NCBI GenBank assembly: GCA_016271365.2
Contig: CM057459.1
Span: forward strand, 818,707,001-818,771,000
From: Neoceratodus forsteri
Lineage: Eukaryota; Chordata; Ceratodontiformes; Ceratodontidae
Length of the DNA stretch: 64,000 nucleotides
Reading direction: 5' to 3'
In this document: positions 1-11,850 of the stretch, in pieces
How positions within the stretch are numbered: the stretch's first letter is position 1
How the letters are laid out: the number at the start of each line of letters is the position of its first letter
Made by a program: the position numbers and the translations under genes
The notes under the pieces: generated by a model
Databases searched by the model: none
Seen by the model: only the letters and a program-made list of their open reading frames with translations
Told to the model about the DNA's origin: nothing

Positions 1-503
1 GAATATGTTGGTTATTAGGTTAAAGAATCCCCCAATTATGATCAGAATGCCCAGGTATCCTTCTCTAAATGAGGCCAGCACTTGGCTTATTTCTGCTAGA
101 AAGTCAGTCGAGTCTGAGTTGGGTCCGTATACATTCACAACTATAACTCTCCCTATGGGTATGTGGACTGAGCCGCTATCCATTGGCCCTGTGCATCCGT
201 CTTGATGGCCTCTTCAACCCATTGACATGCTTTAAGAAGTAGGTCAACTACACCTTTTAATTTTGAAGATGTGGAGCTTGCCAGAACCTTACCCATCCAC
301 AATTCTTTGAGCCATTGTACCAATCTATTGGCGAGGTGTGTTTCCTGGAGGAGGGCAATATCAGTATTCATTGAATGGAGATGCTGTAAAACTTTTGTTC
401 TCTTTACTGGGTGGTTTAACCCCTTAACATTCCAGGAAACAAAACTCCACCCTTGCCTAGCATTGCCTGACATGACCTCCCTGTTGCAGGAACCTGATTC
501 CAC
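1..503 (-). pseudogene. L1-like ORF2, endonuclease part (truncated by window edge)
   Basis: Start of an ORF2 whose product nicks target DNA (APE-type endonuclease) and reverse-transcribes the element RNA. From 503 downward the frame gives the typical first endonuclease strand with SWNVKGLN, then LLQETHL. After a frameshift near 150, another frame gives VNVYGPN and an IIGG-FN segment where IIGGDFN is usual, so the acidic residue is replaced. The reverse transcriptase part would lie outside the window. ORF1 of the same element is at 10281-11200. The ATG at 503 is the first in frame; an ATG slightly further in could equally be the start. Frameshifted and not functional. Confidence 0.8.
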
Positions 504-880
504 TTACCTATAGGCTATCAAACCTTGATAGAGCCCACAGCAACATGTCACCAACCAGACCCTTAGGGTGTGCTCTTCTCATCAAGAGGAGGAGGAGCCA
601 AGTATGGCTGAGAGGGCTCTGTTCCTGGAAATGCTGAATTTCAGGGAATGGTGCAGCTGTGTTCTACAGGATTGTTAAGCAATAAATAACTCTTATAAGA
701 TATGTAGTGATGGGGATAACAACCAAAACAGACCATAACAAAGCTTCTTATCCCCTAGGTAATGTTTCAGAAGTCACAGGAATTCTTGCCTGGGGTAGCT
801 GTGATAGCAATAGGTTAATCCAGTTAAGTAACTACCTACTATAGTGTCAATCAGAGCAAAACAAACCTGTCACAGTGGTA
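504..880 (-). other. Inter-ORF region of the host L1-like element (left part)
   Basis: Non-coding on both strands as far as I can see. It lies between ORF2 of the host element and the insertion site of the plus-strand L1. Together with 8727-10280 it makes an inter-ORF spacer of roughly 1.9 kb. Confidence 0.5.
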
Positions 881-895
881 AATGTGATTACACTG
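881..895. repeat. Target-site duplication, left copy
   Basis: AATGTGATTACACTG here and AATGTGACTACACTG at 8712-8726 differ at one base of 15. They bracket the plus-strand L1-like element exactly, after its A-rich tail, as expected for target-primed reverse transcription. Confidence 0.85.
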
Positions 896-1128
896 GGGGG
901 GCGTGGCTAACGCTCAACCAAGATGGGGACTTAACCCCACAGCTCCACTCGCCTAAGAGCCTAGAACCCTAAATTGATATCTTCGCTGGTGGAATTTTAA
1001 GGAGGAAAGCAAATCTTCAGCGATCCGAAGGTATATTCTAATAACTGGCCGACTCCGGGACAAAACGGATCATAACTGAGCTAATTAAGAGTGAATGGAG
1101 TTGCAGCTCTGGCAGCGTAGCAAACAGT

Positions 1129-1866
1129 ATGGCGCACTCACTAAAAGAGAAAGAACCCTCTATCAGAGAGATGTTTGTGATGATTATGGCTAGCATTGAT
1201 ACGCTTACCCTGGCAGCTAATAACTCTGCCTTTTCTAAACAGCAGATCAACCTCAGAGTCGATGCAGTAGAACAAAAGGCCACTGTGCAGGACAATGCAC
1301 TCCAGAATCATACTGCTATCGTGACAAAACAGGTGGCCCAAATTCAGTCTCTACAAGATAAAGTAGTCGACTTAGATAACAGAAGTCATAGTAATAATTT
1401 GTGCCTTCTTGGCTTTCCAGAGGGCTGTGAGAGTGGGAGGGTGCTACCCTTTCTACAACAAGCACTACCAGAGATTCTTCAATTACCCCAGGGCACTAAG
1501 ATCATGATGGAATGGGCACACCGTACGCTGCAACCCAGGCTGCCTCAAGGGGAAAGGCCTCACCCAGTCATAGTTCGAATTTTGAACTTTGCTGAAAAAG
1601 AAACAATCCAGACATGGGCTAGGGAACTGGAGCAACTCTGTTGGAAGGATCATAAGATTATGATCCTCCAGGATTACTCACAAGAGCTAACATCCTGACG
1701 TAAAGCCTTCTCTGAAGTTCATCGGAAGCTACACGCGCTGAATATCCCCTTTACCCTGAGGTACCCTGCAACGTTACAAATATCTGTAAATGGAGTAGCC
1801 ACCAATCCTCAACTCCAGATGCGGCCTTGGCCTTTATTGTCAGCTATGTGGGCCAGCTGGGTCTGA
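1129..1866 (+). pseudogene. L1-like ORF1 (RNA-binding protein), one in-frame stop
   Basis: ORF1 proteins of this group are trimeric RNA chaperones that coat the element RNA. The first ~90 residues are rich in heptad-like L/V/Q positions, consistent with the coiled coil. An RRM-like segment follows with NNLCLLGFPEG, then WAHRTLQ and HPVIVRILNF, the usual ORF1 signature order. A TGA at 1696-1698 interrupts the frame, but the same frame continues with RKAFSEVHRKLHALNIPF and ends at 1866, which is the normal carboxy-terminal domain. Total length about 245 codons, within the usual range. Start chosen at the first ATG before the coiled-coil segment. Confidence 0.8.
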
Positions 1867-4037
1867 GTCTTTGTCTTCTTGTGCAGGCTGCTGAAATAAT
1901 TCTCAGCAGCATCTGTCTAAAGGGGATTCTTTTGATATTTCTCTCCCCCTTGCCCCCCGGGTTGGACTGGATCCCAGAAATATGAAAATTAGGAAAAGGC
2001 CACCAACCTCACCACATTCCAAATGGGGCCATCCACAGGAGAGGAAAAATGCCTCTGAAATACAGGCCCAAACCTTTGCAACCTCTGCTGAAGCCGAAAT
2101 AGAATATGTTAGTCTGTATTTTGCCCAAAATCGGTTTTCGATTCTGAGCGGACTTTCCAACGCTGAGTCATGTGCTGAAATGGACACTGAAAGAGGAGAT
2201 CCAGACCACGATATCCCTGAGGAAACACACGCCGTTTGGGCCCACAATGCGGAGACAGAGTCAGCTTTACCTCCACTAGACCTTCAGGCTCCAGGCTCTC
2301 CCCCAGAACGAAACTCCGAGCGAGACCCCGCAGAGGCAAAACAACTAAATCCTCCATGAACTATGGGAATCCTCAATAGCCTAAACTGTTTAATTGCCAG
2401 ATAAGTATCTGGGGGCTGTTGGTTTAGAGGCAGTAGAAAGCGAGGGGCGGGAGGCACTGGGGGAGAACTGAGGCCTATATAACTAAAACAAACTTCAGTC
2501 CAGTTAGATATAGAGGGCTTATTTTAGCAGCAGATAACACAGCTTATACTGATGCAGCCCCAGTCATGTGTCTATTGGTTTCTTTTGGGTTGAATATGTT
2601 TTTATAGATTGTGAAGGCTATAAATATGTTAAAGCAGACTAATGTATAAATGAGGTGGCTGCCTTGGTATTTATGTTGGGTGGATAGGATTGCTAGGCAG
2701 TATCACTGGTATTGTCATTTTCCCGTAAGGAACTTATTGGTACTCCCACATTGCTCTCCTACAAGGCTCACCACTTCCCATTAGGATGACTCTAAGGTCT
2801 TCTCTCTGACCTTTCCCCCCTACACTGGTCTAAGAGTGAGCTTTGATTAGTCTGTCCTGATAGAGGACCACTGGGACCATAGTCTATACTTCATGGACCC
2901 CATTTTGCACATACTTTATGGTCCCCATGACTGCAGAGACTCACCTGATCTTCGCTCTTTTCTCATGGCATACCTCCACCAGGAATTTGTACCTGTCAAT
3001 ATCTCTGGCATTTGGAGCAGCTTCTGCCAAATAGTGGTACAATAAAGGGAGGAGAAGTGCTGTAATAGAGCATAGATGCTGGATCTGACACAGTTCTAAT
3101 ATGTGCGAGTGGGCTTTATTCGACACTGTGCTCCCAAATAACTCTATAGCTCCTGCGCCAACCCTCCAGTGTAATATAAATTACCTTATATACCAGGCAT
3201 TTCTACCCGAAGCTAAATTTTATTACTGTGAGGGACAGGGCGGTAAAATAGGTTCGCTATCAAGCTGCCTACCATAAAGTTATGATAGAAATGTTCTAAG
3301 CCTGTAGTGTAATAAAGGATTGTACTCAGTGGTTGTTACAGTTACAAGAGCTGTTTTTCTGGCTGATTTTTTTTTTTTTTTCTCTCACCCTCTGGTTACT
3401 TTGTAGGATGATATTTTATAGGGAAGTCTCAGAGACCAGCCAACTCACACTTCTGGCGTCCATATTTTCTGGTTTATACTAACCTCTGCTTATGGCAGAC
3501 TGTTGCTAATAGATCAAGGCTTATTGATATAACTGGAGTCTCTGCCTTTATTTTGACATACAAATTGTATACCAGTTTAAGAGCTCTGGTAATGCTTCAC
3601 ACCTCCCCACCTGAAGGGTTTGCAGGCAGATCTGGGTATGGCTCTTGCAAGAGTTGGACAGCTGTTCTCTCTGACTTTCATCTTGGTGCCAGATAAGCTA
3701 GTATAAGCAACTTAGCAATAAACTGTTCTCTTCCTTCTTGGGAAGCTTTGTTCCCCACCCCCAAGGGCGATAGGGCATACCATTGGCTAGGGCTCTAGCA
3801 GGTTTAGTCCTACTGCACCTCCTCTACTATTTTGTAAGATAAGTTAGCTAGTTAGTTAAGACTCTTAGACAGTATATAGTCCCTATAGCATTGATAGATA
3901 AACCCAGGGCCACTTACAAAGTCTTCTTGAAGGGATAGATTAGTGACCGCTAATTACCTAACATACAAGGGCACCCCTACTGTCTTTCTCCTTTCCTATT
4001 TTGTCTCCCTGTTATATCCCATGGGCCCTTAAACGCA
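1867..4037 (+). other. Long inter-ORF spacer of the nested L1
   Basis: About 2.2 kb between ORF1 and ORF2, far longer than in typical L1 elements. It holds one open frame of 125 codons (1982-2359) that I do not recognise; it is Pro/Glu/Ser-rich with no visible domain and may be chance. The remainder contains a T-run near 3367-3381 and no coding signal. No direct repeat marking a separate insertion was visible. Confidence 0.5.
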
Positions 4038-7000
4038 ATGTCTGATATTGTGATACGCACATGGAATGTCAGGGGGCTAAACTCCACCAATAAAACATAA
4101 GAAGGTTCTGGCTCACCTGAAATGTAATTGTTCCCAAGTGGCCTTCATGCAGGAGACTAAGTTCTCTGGGGATGACCATATCCATATGAGGAAAGATTGG
4201 GTCGGTCAACAAGTTCACTCCAATGCCCCGACTAGGAAGCATGGGGTTCTCATCCTTGTCAATAAATCTCTCGCCTGGACACTGAAGCAGACCCTTTCAG
4301 ACCAAGATTGCAGATGGATAATAGCTACTTATAATACACCCACAGGTCCACTCACCCTGTCTAATACATATGCCCCCAACGAAGACACCCCTCAGTTTTT
4401 TCATAATCTGACAGAGATAATTCTGGAATTCAACCCCCCAAACTGTCCCCTGCTTATTGGTGGGGATTTTAACCTCACACTGGTACCTCTCCTTGATAGG
4501 AATAATGGGGGAAGGAAGCACACCTTAGAAGTGGGAAGGCTCTCCAGCAGATGATCTCTGACCAGGGGCTTACAGACTTGTGAAGGCTATTCCATCCCAG
4601 AGCAAAAGACTATACATTTCATTCGGCAGCAAATGCCTCATACAGCCACCTGGATTTTTGGCTTGGTTCACCCAATTTGACAACTAAAACCCTTGATGCC
4701 TCAATTCTTCCCTGTTATATTTCTCAGATCGTGCCCCAGTCCAGCTTTCTTTAAACAATGGGACCCGTGGCTCTCACTAAACAATGGAGATTAGACCCAC
4801 TTCTAGTGAAAGACCCTGACTTTATTCCTGGGTTAATAAGGAGGTTTCACTTTTTTAGCTGGAGAACCAATAATGACACCTTCTGACGGTACAACGGGTA
4901 GCCTTCAAAGCCACGATGCGAGGTATCATTATGGGGTTTGCTGCAGCCAAAGTAGGCAAAGGGAATTGCAGCTGGTTAATCTTGAACACAGATTAGTGGC
5001 AGCTGAGAGCATTTTTAAGGCTATGCCCTCACCATCTATTCATTCACCCATAGGTAAATCCATTTTGGGTATCTGGTTTGAAATTAACCAACTTCTAAAT
5101 AGGAAAGCACAAGTAGTTATCCTTCACCTTAACCACACCTTCTGGGAAGGTGGGGACAAAAGGGGTAAATTACTCACATACCAACTTTGCAAACAGCAGG
5201 CCAGCAAATATATCCCAGGGTTGAAGAACAAACAAGGGGTGCTGAGTAGCTCCTCTAGACATATTAATGATAACATGTCCTCCTGCTACAAAAAGCTTTA
5301 CTCCTCCATACTCACTGGCCCTAACAGAGACACACAGGGATTCTTGGATACTCTAGGTCTGCCTAAACTACAGAGGCAACAAGCACAACTTCTCGACCTC
5401 CCCATTTGGAGAGAGGAAGTGACCACAGCCATCCAAGACTTGAAAAAAGGGAAATCTCCAGGCAGTGATGATTATACTGCAGATTTCTACTAGATTCTGG
5501 CCCCTATTATTTCACCCCTTCTAACCCAAGTGTTTCAGGAGATAGAACTTAAGGGTGCTCTACTGCCTTCTATGCGGGAGGCAATCATAGTGGTTATTCC
5601 CAAAAAAGTCAAAGACCCAATCAACCCCGGAAATTACCATCCAATTTCACTTATAAATTTGGACAGTAAGATGGATGCCAACATTTTAGACTCCAGACTT
5701 AGTCTCTTACTGAACGTTCTTGTACACCCATCACAGGTGGGATTTATACCTGGACGTCATAGTTCAGACCACTTAAGAACCCTTCTGAACCTGTCCCCTC
5801 TTGCTAAGTCCCTTCATACACCTACAGCTGTCATCATGGTTGACTTTGAAAAGGCATTTGATTCCGTGGAGTGGGATTATTTATATATGACTCTTTCCCA
5901 CTTTGGGTTTGGGGAAACATTTCTTACCAGGATAAAAGCCATCTATGAAGGCCCCTTAGCTAGGGTTAACACAAAGTCAATGCTTTCCACCCCATTCCCT
6001 TTGGGCAGAGGCACAAGGCAAGTATGCCCACTCTCCCCCCTTCTTTTTGTGTTGGCTGTCTAACCCCTGGCTGCAGGTATTAGAAACCACCCGGAGATAA
6101 AAGGTCTGACAGTGGGGAATATGTGCTATACAACCTTTATGTACACCGATGATCTTCTTCCCCTTCTGAAGATGCACATAATGTTATCTCTCCTCTCCCC
6201 TTCTTACCCTCCTAGAAGCCTTCTTAACTTATTCAGGTTTACGAATGAACCAGAATAAGACAGAAGTGCTTCCTCTCAACACCCACTGTGTACAACAAAT
6301 GATAGCTGCAGATACTTTACTATGGGCACCAGAAGGGATTACATATTTGGGTGTTTTTTTGACCCCATCCTTGGAGACAATATGGCAAGCTAACATAAAA
6401 CCCCTCCTCTCCTCCATTAAGACAGACTTCGATAGACGGAGATTTCTTAAACTTACCCTAGCAGGGAACATCACGGTGGTGAAAATGATCTCAGCCCCTA
6501 AACTCTTCTATCTTATGATGCACCTGCCTGTTCCCTTACCAAAACAATGGTTTCAGGTATTTGATAACTTAATTGGGGATTTTTTATGGGAGGGATCTAA
6601 ACCCAGATTTAGTCAATCTAAGCTGAGGTCACATTGGAAGAAAAACAGTTGGAGTCTTCCCTGGCCAGAGGGATACCGTTGGACCTTCCTTATGGCTCAA
6701 ATGGTAAAATGGGCATGCTCCCCTTCCCCCCCTTGCCACAATGGATACAACTAGAAACAGACATGATGGGTCTGTCCCATCCTTCTTCCCTTTTTGTACA
6801 GAGGAGCAGCCCTAAAAGGTCCATGGCCAGTAAAATAAGTGAGACTTTACTTCACCCACGGTGATTGCATCTAGAGCCAATTGGTTCAGTTCTCACCATA
6901 AAATTAACTTAGACCCCCTTCAACTTTCTTATGTACCAATTTTGCAAAACCCAGCTATTACTATAGGAGGAGTTGAAGTCCTATGGAAACACTGGGTGGA

Positions 7001-7565
7001 GTTGTGTATCACTAAAATGAGTGATCTGTTGGCCCTTGACCATAAAGCCATGCAGACATTCCACTCCTTGTGACAACTATGGGGTGTCCCACACTCAGAC
7101 TTTTGGAGATATCTCCAACTAAGGGATGTATCCCAGCAAATTTTATCTCCCAGCTTGAGTCATGACAAAAATTCTCCCCTGACTAAGTGGATACTTTGTC
7201 CCAAGGGCCTTGCAGGTCGAATGTATGCTACTTTCAGAGATACTCTTCCATCTCAATCATATGAAGCAAGACAAAGATGGGAGAAGATGCTGCAGACCCA
7301 TATACCATCTGAGGCCTGGGATAAAGTGTGGGTAGATACACATACCTGGTTCACAGATGCCAAATCCAGATTAATCCAAAATAAAATTGCACATGCCTGG
7401 TACAGAACCCCAGTCATTCTTCATAAAGCTAAAGTAATGGAACATGATAACTGCTGGAGATGCCAGAAGGCGGGGCATGACCTAGTGCATGTATTGTGCT
7501 CTTGCCCAAAAGTCCAGCTCCTATGGCAAGAAATACAAAAAACTGCCTCCAGGGTCCTGCAATAA
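4038..7565 (+). pseudogene. L1-like ORF2 (endonuclease + reverse transcriptase + Cys-rich end)
   Basis: Encodes the endonuclease/reverse transcriptase of the element, with many breaks. The start ATG at 4038 is followed by an endonuclease strand with RTWNVRGLN. After a frameshift come AFMQETKF, SNTYAPN and LIGGDFNLT, all in family order. The reverse transcriptase begins near 5560 with VVIPKK and YHPISLIN, then VGFIPGR, VDFEKAFDSVEW and GTRQVCPLSPLLF, where the usual QGCP glycine is valine. The catalytic box is YTDD at 6142-6153. The carboxy end has CWRCQKAGHDLVHVLCSC near 7449-7505, the conserved zinc-knuckle-like region. Stops at 5491, 6061 and elsewhere make it inactive. Confidence 0.88.
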
Positions 7566-8711
7566 TCAATTCCCCTTAGTAGCCCTCTCTTCTTTCTCTT
7601 GGGGATCTGAGTTGATATGCACAAGCTGTCCCCATTGAGGTACAGGTGGCTGGCTTTCTTGGATCTACAAACAAAAAGAGCTATCCTATGCAAATGGAGA
7701 ACCCCCCCCCAATTCCTACAAGCCAATAATTCTGGGGTCGCTGTCTACCCTGGCCAAACTGGATAAGATATCTTATCTACAGAAGTCCAAATTTTCCACC
7801 TTTGAAGCCTGCTGGGAGCCCTATCTTAAATATCTGGGTATGGTCCAATCACCAACATGGATAGGTTGAATATCCTCATAGCCTCATCTTGGTATAAAGG
7901 TAGCATGAAAAGGGATCTTTACCAGAGGACCCAGTAGCATGAGAAGAGCCCCTGGTATTCTTCTACTGGTTTAGAGACTATAACTATGAGTCTTTTCCAA
8001 TAAATATATGGATGGTTACATATACGATGATATGTAGAGTGTCTAATTTACCCAGTACAGTTTTAAGCTTTGGATACACTTTGTTTCTGTTCCAGGGTCA
8101 GATTGATCTCTTGCAGAGCATATACACACTCTTACCCAACTTTCTCTAGATGCCATGAAGAGGGATATGTCTGGTTGCAGATATACAGAGTTCTTGTTTG
8201 AGGTGTTTATGTCCGGTAAGATAACTTTCTGAGATGGCACCTTGTGAGTACCCGTATATGTTATTTACTTGGATTTGGTGGAGCTATGGTAGGGTACCCC
8301 CTTCGTACCTAATACTTTGCCTCTAAATAATAGTATTTTGGTAGGAGAATTTCCTTAGTAAGAGGGGAGTTAGCTCCCTTTGAATACATAGATGTCATTG
8401 TTATGTCTCTCATGTCTATTGTCAAATGTCTGATCAATGTTTCCCACACACCTGAAGTAGAGGGTTATACCACCAGGAAATATACTAATGCGTATCTAAC
8501 AAATAAATTGATATATGTGAGTACCCCTCATTTTCCATCTCTTACCCTCTAAACCTTTCTCACCGCCTACTGTACTAGCACTTTGCACTTATATAAAGAT
8601 GAAAGGTGACCAACTGTATCTATGTACAGACTATGTGACTGTATACTGTATTATGTCTTTCTTCTTATCTTTTATGTTTTTTCTGAAAACAATAAAAATT
8701 ATTATCAAAAA
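7566..8711 (+). other. 3' untranslated region of the nested L1
   Basis: About 1.1 kb without a convincing frame, ending in AATAAAAATTATTATC followed by A residues and then the right target-site duplication. No second element is visible inside it. Confidence 0.6.
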
Positions 8712-8726
8712 AATGTGACTACACTG
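8712..8726. repeat. Target-site duplication, right copy
   Basis: Pairs with 881-895 (14 of 15 bases). It marks where the host L1-like sequence resumes. Confidence 0.85.
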
Positions 8727-10280
8727 AGGGTGCAGAGTTATGAGTGAATGGAAGCCTCAACACAGGCTAAGACAACCAGCTATGTTGGCTCACTCACCCA
8801 GAAGACATGTTGCTGGTTCGACAGTGGAAGACCACTCATCCCAGCCTGGACATTTCACCACTAATAGGTGATCCAGGGAAGAAAGAAGAGGAGGAGGGGA
8901 TCCCAGCAACTCAGGATAAATGGGAAGGGGGAATACAGGGATGGGAGGTGGGGGGCCCACCTCATACCAGCTTTCCAGAACCATTAACCTGTATGAAGTC
9001 AAAATGAACACAACCGCATAAAACATTTCACTAATTCTAATATAACAATAAACATGGAGCTAAGCACAATCATCCCAATCATTTCCCCAGTGTACAACCG
9101 AATGGGTTTCTGGTTGGCCTTCTGAGAGAGCCATTCTTTTAAAAAAAATGCTGTGGCTTATGGCTGACCGGAGCCAGATATGGGGACCACGGGGGAGGAG
9201 GAGCCTCTCTGGTCTCCTCCCAGCCACACAGGGAGGAAGAAAAGGATGTGGTAGAAATAGGGTGGTGGCAGGGAGGCTCACTAAGGGTATCCCTGGCCTA
9301 GCAACAGTGCATTTGGCTCTAGGGAATGTTGTCAGCTATGTGAAGTCTCTCACATGGAGGGTTATCAGGGTCACAGCTATCCCCAGTCTATGCTGTGCAG
9401 CATTGCCTTGATCGGAGGTGGGGCATAAATGGCTAAGTGCGCTAATGGCCCTGAACTGATCCCTGACCTAGGTAGGTGAAGATAAAGGGCCTGTTCCAAC
9501 TAGGGGTATCCCTAGAAATCATAAACTCATGGTTCATATGGCCCCCCTGCCGGATGTTCAACAGAGAGGTCAAAACCCTGTAGCACAAGGCAGATTCATT
9601 TAGAAGTATACAATTATTCTATAACAACTCCACTACTTACCCTTGATAAGGCAAAGAGTTCTTGATACTGAAGATGGTTTTTCTCCCAGTCATCCATCCA
9701 CTTTGGGCCCTACAGAGCACCTGTGGTGGACCTCCCTTCTTCACAGTAGCAGACCATCAGCAACTGCCTCCGCAAAAGACTTCAGGCCCAGCTTTATGAC
9801 AGGCTGCTGTTCCTCCTAGTTTTCTACTGGATCTAATGGATCCAAATCAGGTTCAGCAGCCCAGTCCAGTGGGGTGGCAGTGTCCATCATATCAGTTATT
9901 GGGTCCACAAATTCATCTTGCCCCTCATTGCTGGATGAGTCCTGCCTTGGGAGCTTAGCAGGAGGTGAGGTGGGAAATTGAGGGGGGCCATTAGCAGTAG
10001 TGGCTTCATGATCTCAGCCATGGGTGAACTGTATCCAGAACCTTTACTGTCTCATTGCTTATTTGGACTTGTTTTGGCCTAGAGCCAGAAGATTTGCTGA
10101 CAATAGACAAGAGAGCAGGAGTGTTCTGATTACCCCACAGTTGGTCCTTGGGGGAGAACTGTGCCATGGGAGTGGTCCATCCAGCATAGCGGCCCCTGTG
10201 GAATTACCTTGTTTTACCTCCATTCCCCATGTTCAGCCCTTGGTCACATGGAGCACAGAGACATCTGGAGATGTAGTTCC
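8727..10280 (-). other. Inter-ORF region of the host L1-like element (right part)
   Basis: No frame on the minus strand resembles ORF1 or ORF2. Short open frames on both strands look like chance. Continuous with 504-880 once the nested element is removed. Confidence 0.45.
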
Positions 10281-11200
10281 TTATATGACATCTGGCCAAT
10301 ACTTGTCCAACCAGGCCTCGGCCTCCCAAGGGGAGTCTGCCAATATTTCCTTGCCATTTTTGAAAATCAGCAGGGACATGAGTCCTTTAAACTGGTAGTT
10401 GAAGCCACTGTCCTGGAGAACCTTTTTGAGAGGCACAAAAGCCTAGCATCGGGTTGCTGCTTCATGGGATATATTTCTGTAAAATGAAATGTGGACCCCT
10501 CTCCATGTAATGTCCTCAAGGTCACTAGCTGCTCATAAGATTTGTTCCTTCACCAAGTATCTTAAAATGTAAGTGATGATAGGCCTCAGGGTGGAGTTGG
10601 CTGGGGCAGTCCTGCCATGAACACTGTGTGCACTCTCCACCTCAACTGGGCCCCTCCAATGTTCTCCCAACAGATGAGGAATAAAATCATTAAGGACTCC
10701 TTCCATGCTTTGGCCCTCCATGCCCTCGGGGACACCAAGGATCCTGACCCTGCTGCCGAGTACCCTATTTTCCTGGTCCTTTGCTCACTCCCAGAGCCTG
10801 GCCAGCTTTATCTCATGGTTGTGCAGTCTCTGCCAGACCAGGCCCTGTTGTCTCTCAATTTCTTTCTTCACTGTTCTGCTACATTAAGTTTATCGTCTAG
10901 CTGGTGGACGTTAGTCACATTGCCAATCAATGCAGTGCTGCTGCATCTACTCTGACCAAGAGCACTTCCAGCATCTTTGTTATGTAGGAGAAAGAATCCA
11001 CGACTGGGGTTTGTGGCCCTGTGGGTACAGGTGAGTCCCCCTGAGTGGTGGTGGGGAGGCAGGATGAAGAAGCAGAGATTCTTCCAGCCCACAGTTGTAG
11101 ATACTGGAAAAGGAGCCCGGGTGGTCCCAATGCAATCTTGACTATTTAGCAATAGGATTGGAGCCTTCCATCTTCCATACTGGGTTTGGGGAATGAACAC
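10281..11200 (-). pseudogene. L1-like ORF1 of the host element
   Basis: Read downward from 11200. The first ~130 codons are frameshifted and only partly readable, with a heptad-like stretch around 10870-10920. The RRM-like core is clear from 10721: RVRILGVPEG, FIPHLLGEHW, VEVESAHSVHG and LRPIITYILRY, followed in another frame by ITWRGVHISFY, then AFVPLKKVLQDSGFNYQF and DSPWEAEAWLDK before a TAA at 10281. This is the ORF1 signature of L1-type elements, but its sequence differs clearly from ORF1 at 1129-1866, so host and insert belong to different families. The start at 11200 is the first plausible ATG; the true start may be frameshifted away. Confidence 0.8.
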
Positions 11201-11850
11201 ATGCTGTATACCCCAGAAGCTAACTCTTCTAGGTAGCAGGCTATGCTATAGTAGGATGAATAGGTTGGGGCCCGAGCGGCCTATAGCAGATCACGTGCTA
11301 GAGCTTCAGGTGCTGGCATGAGACATTGCAACAGCATCAAGTCCAGAGATTGGTGCCTGGCAAGCAGCAGAGGTTGGTCAGGTCCCCCCTCAACACAACA
11401 GAGCAGTTTAGTCCCAGATCACATTTTTTCATTGAGGATTGTGTCCAGGTAAGGACAGAGTAAAAATCATAGGCAACCATCATGCCAGCGCTCAAGCCAC
11501 ACCCCACTTGCAGTGATTAATGGAAGGAGGTGAGAGCAGGCAGAGCTGGAGAGGGTTGGCCGGATACATGCGGTATTTATGAATTGGATGGAGGTCTAGA
11601 GCCATAGAACATGCCACAGATCCAGGTTTTGAGGGATATTTTACCTCAGGTGGGGGTTTCAAAGCATAATGAAGGGGACCGGCCACCGGCCACGAGGCGA
11701 CATAAGCCATGCTAATACAAGTTTTTATGAAAGGGGTTGGTTAGACCAGGGGGGGAGTTGGGGGGATGGAAATGCCAGGTGTGGAGGAATTTTGTTGGTT
11801 GCCACAGGGCAAGGTTTAATGGCTGAAGGGCTTGTTGGAGCAGGTGATAT
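11201..11850 (-). other. Probable 5' untranslated region of host L1, then unassigned
   Basis: No coding signal. The junction between this element and the DIRS remnant lies somewhere in 11650-11850 and I could not fix it. Confidence 0.3.

Larger units (their letters stand above)
896..8711 (+). mobile_element. Full-length L1-like LINE, nested in another L1-like LINE
   Basis: A 7.8 kb non-LTR retrotransposon complete from a G-rich 5' end (GGGGGGCGTGGC) to an A-rich 3' end preceded by AATAAAA. It contains ORF1 (1129-1866), an unusually long spacer, ORF2 (4038-7565) and a 1.1 kb 3' untranslated region. A 15 bp target-site duplication flanks it. ORF1 has one in-frame stop and ORF2 several stops and frameshifts, so it is inactive, but the low divergence of the duplication suggests it is younger than its host. 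Family placement (L1 clade, possibly close to Tx1) is by motif only. Confidence 0.9.
1..11650 (-). mobile_element. L1-like LINE (outer host copy), split
   Basis: A minus-strand L1-like non-LTR retrotransposon present as two pieces, 1-895 and 8727 to about 11650. The second piece carries ORF1 (10281-11200) and the first carries the start of ORF2 (endonuclease). The two pieces face the same way and lie in the correct ORF1 to ORF2 order once the plus-strand element between them is removed. The rest of ORF2 lies beyond the window start. The 5' limit near 11650 is a guess, because the 5' untranslated region has no recognisable landmark. Frames are broken, so this is a dead copy. It is older than its insert. 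Confidence 0.75.
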
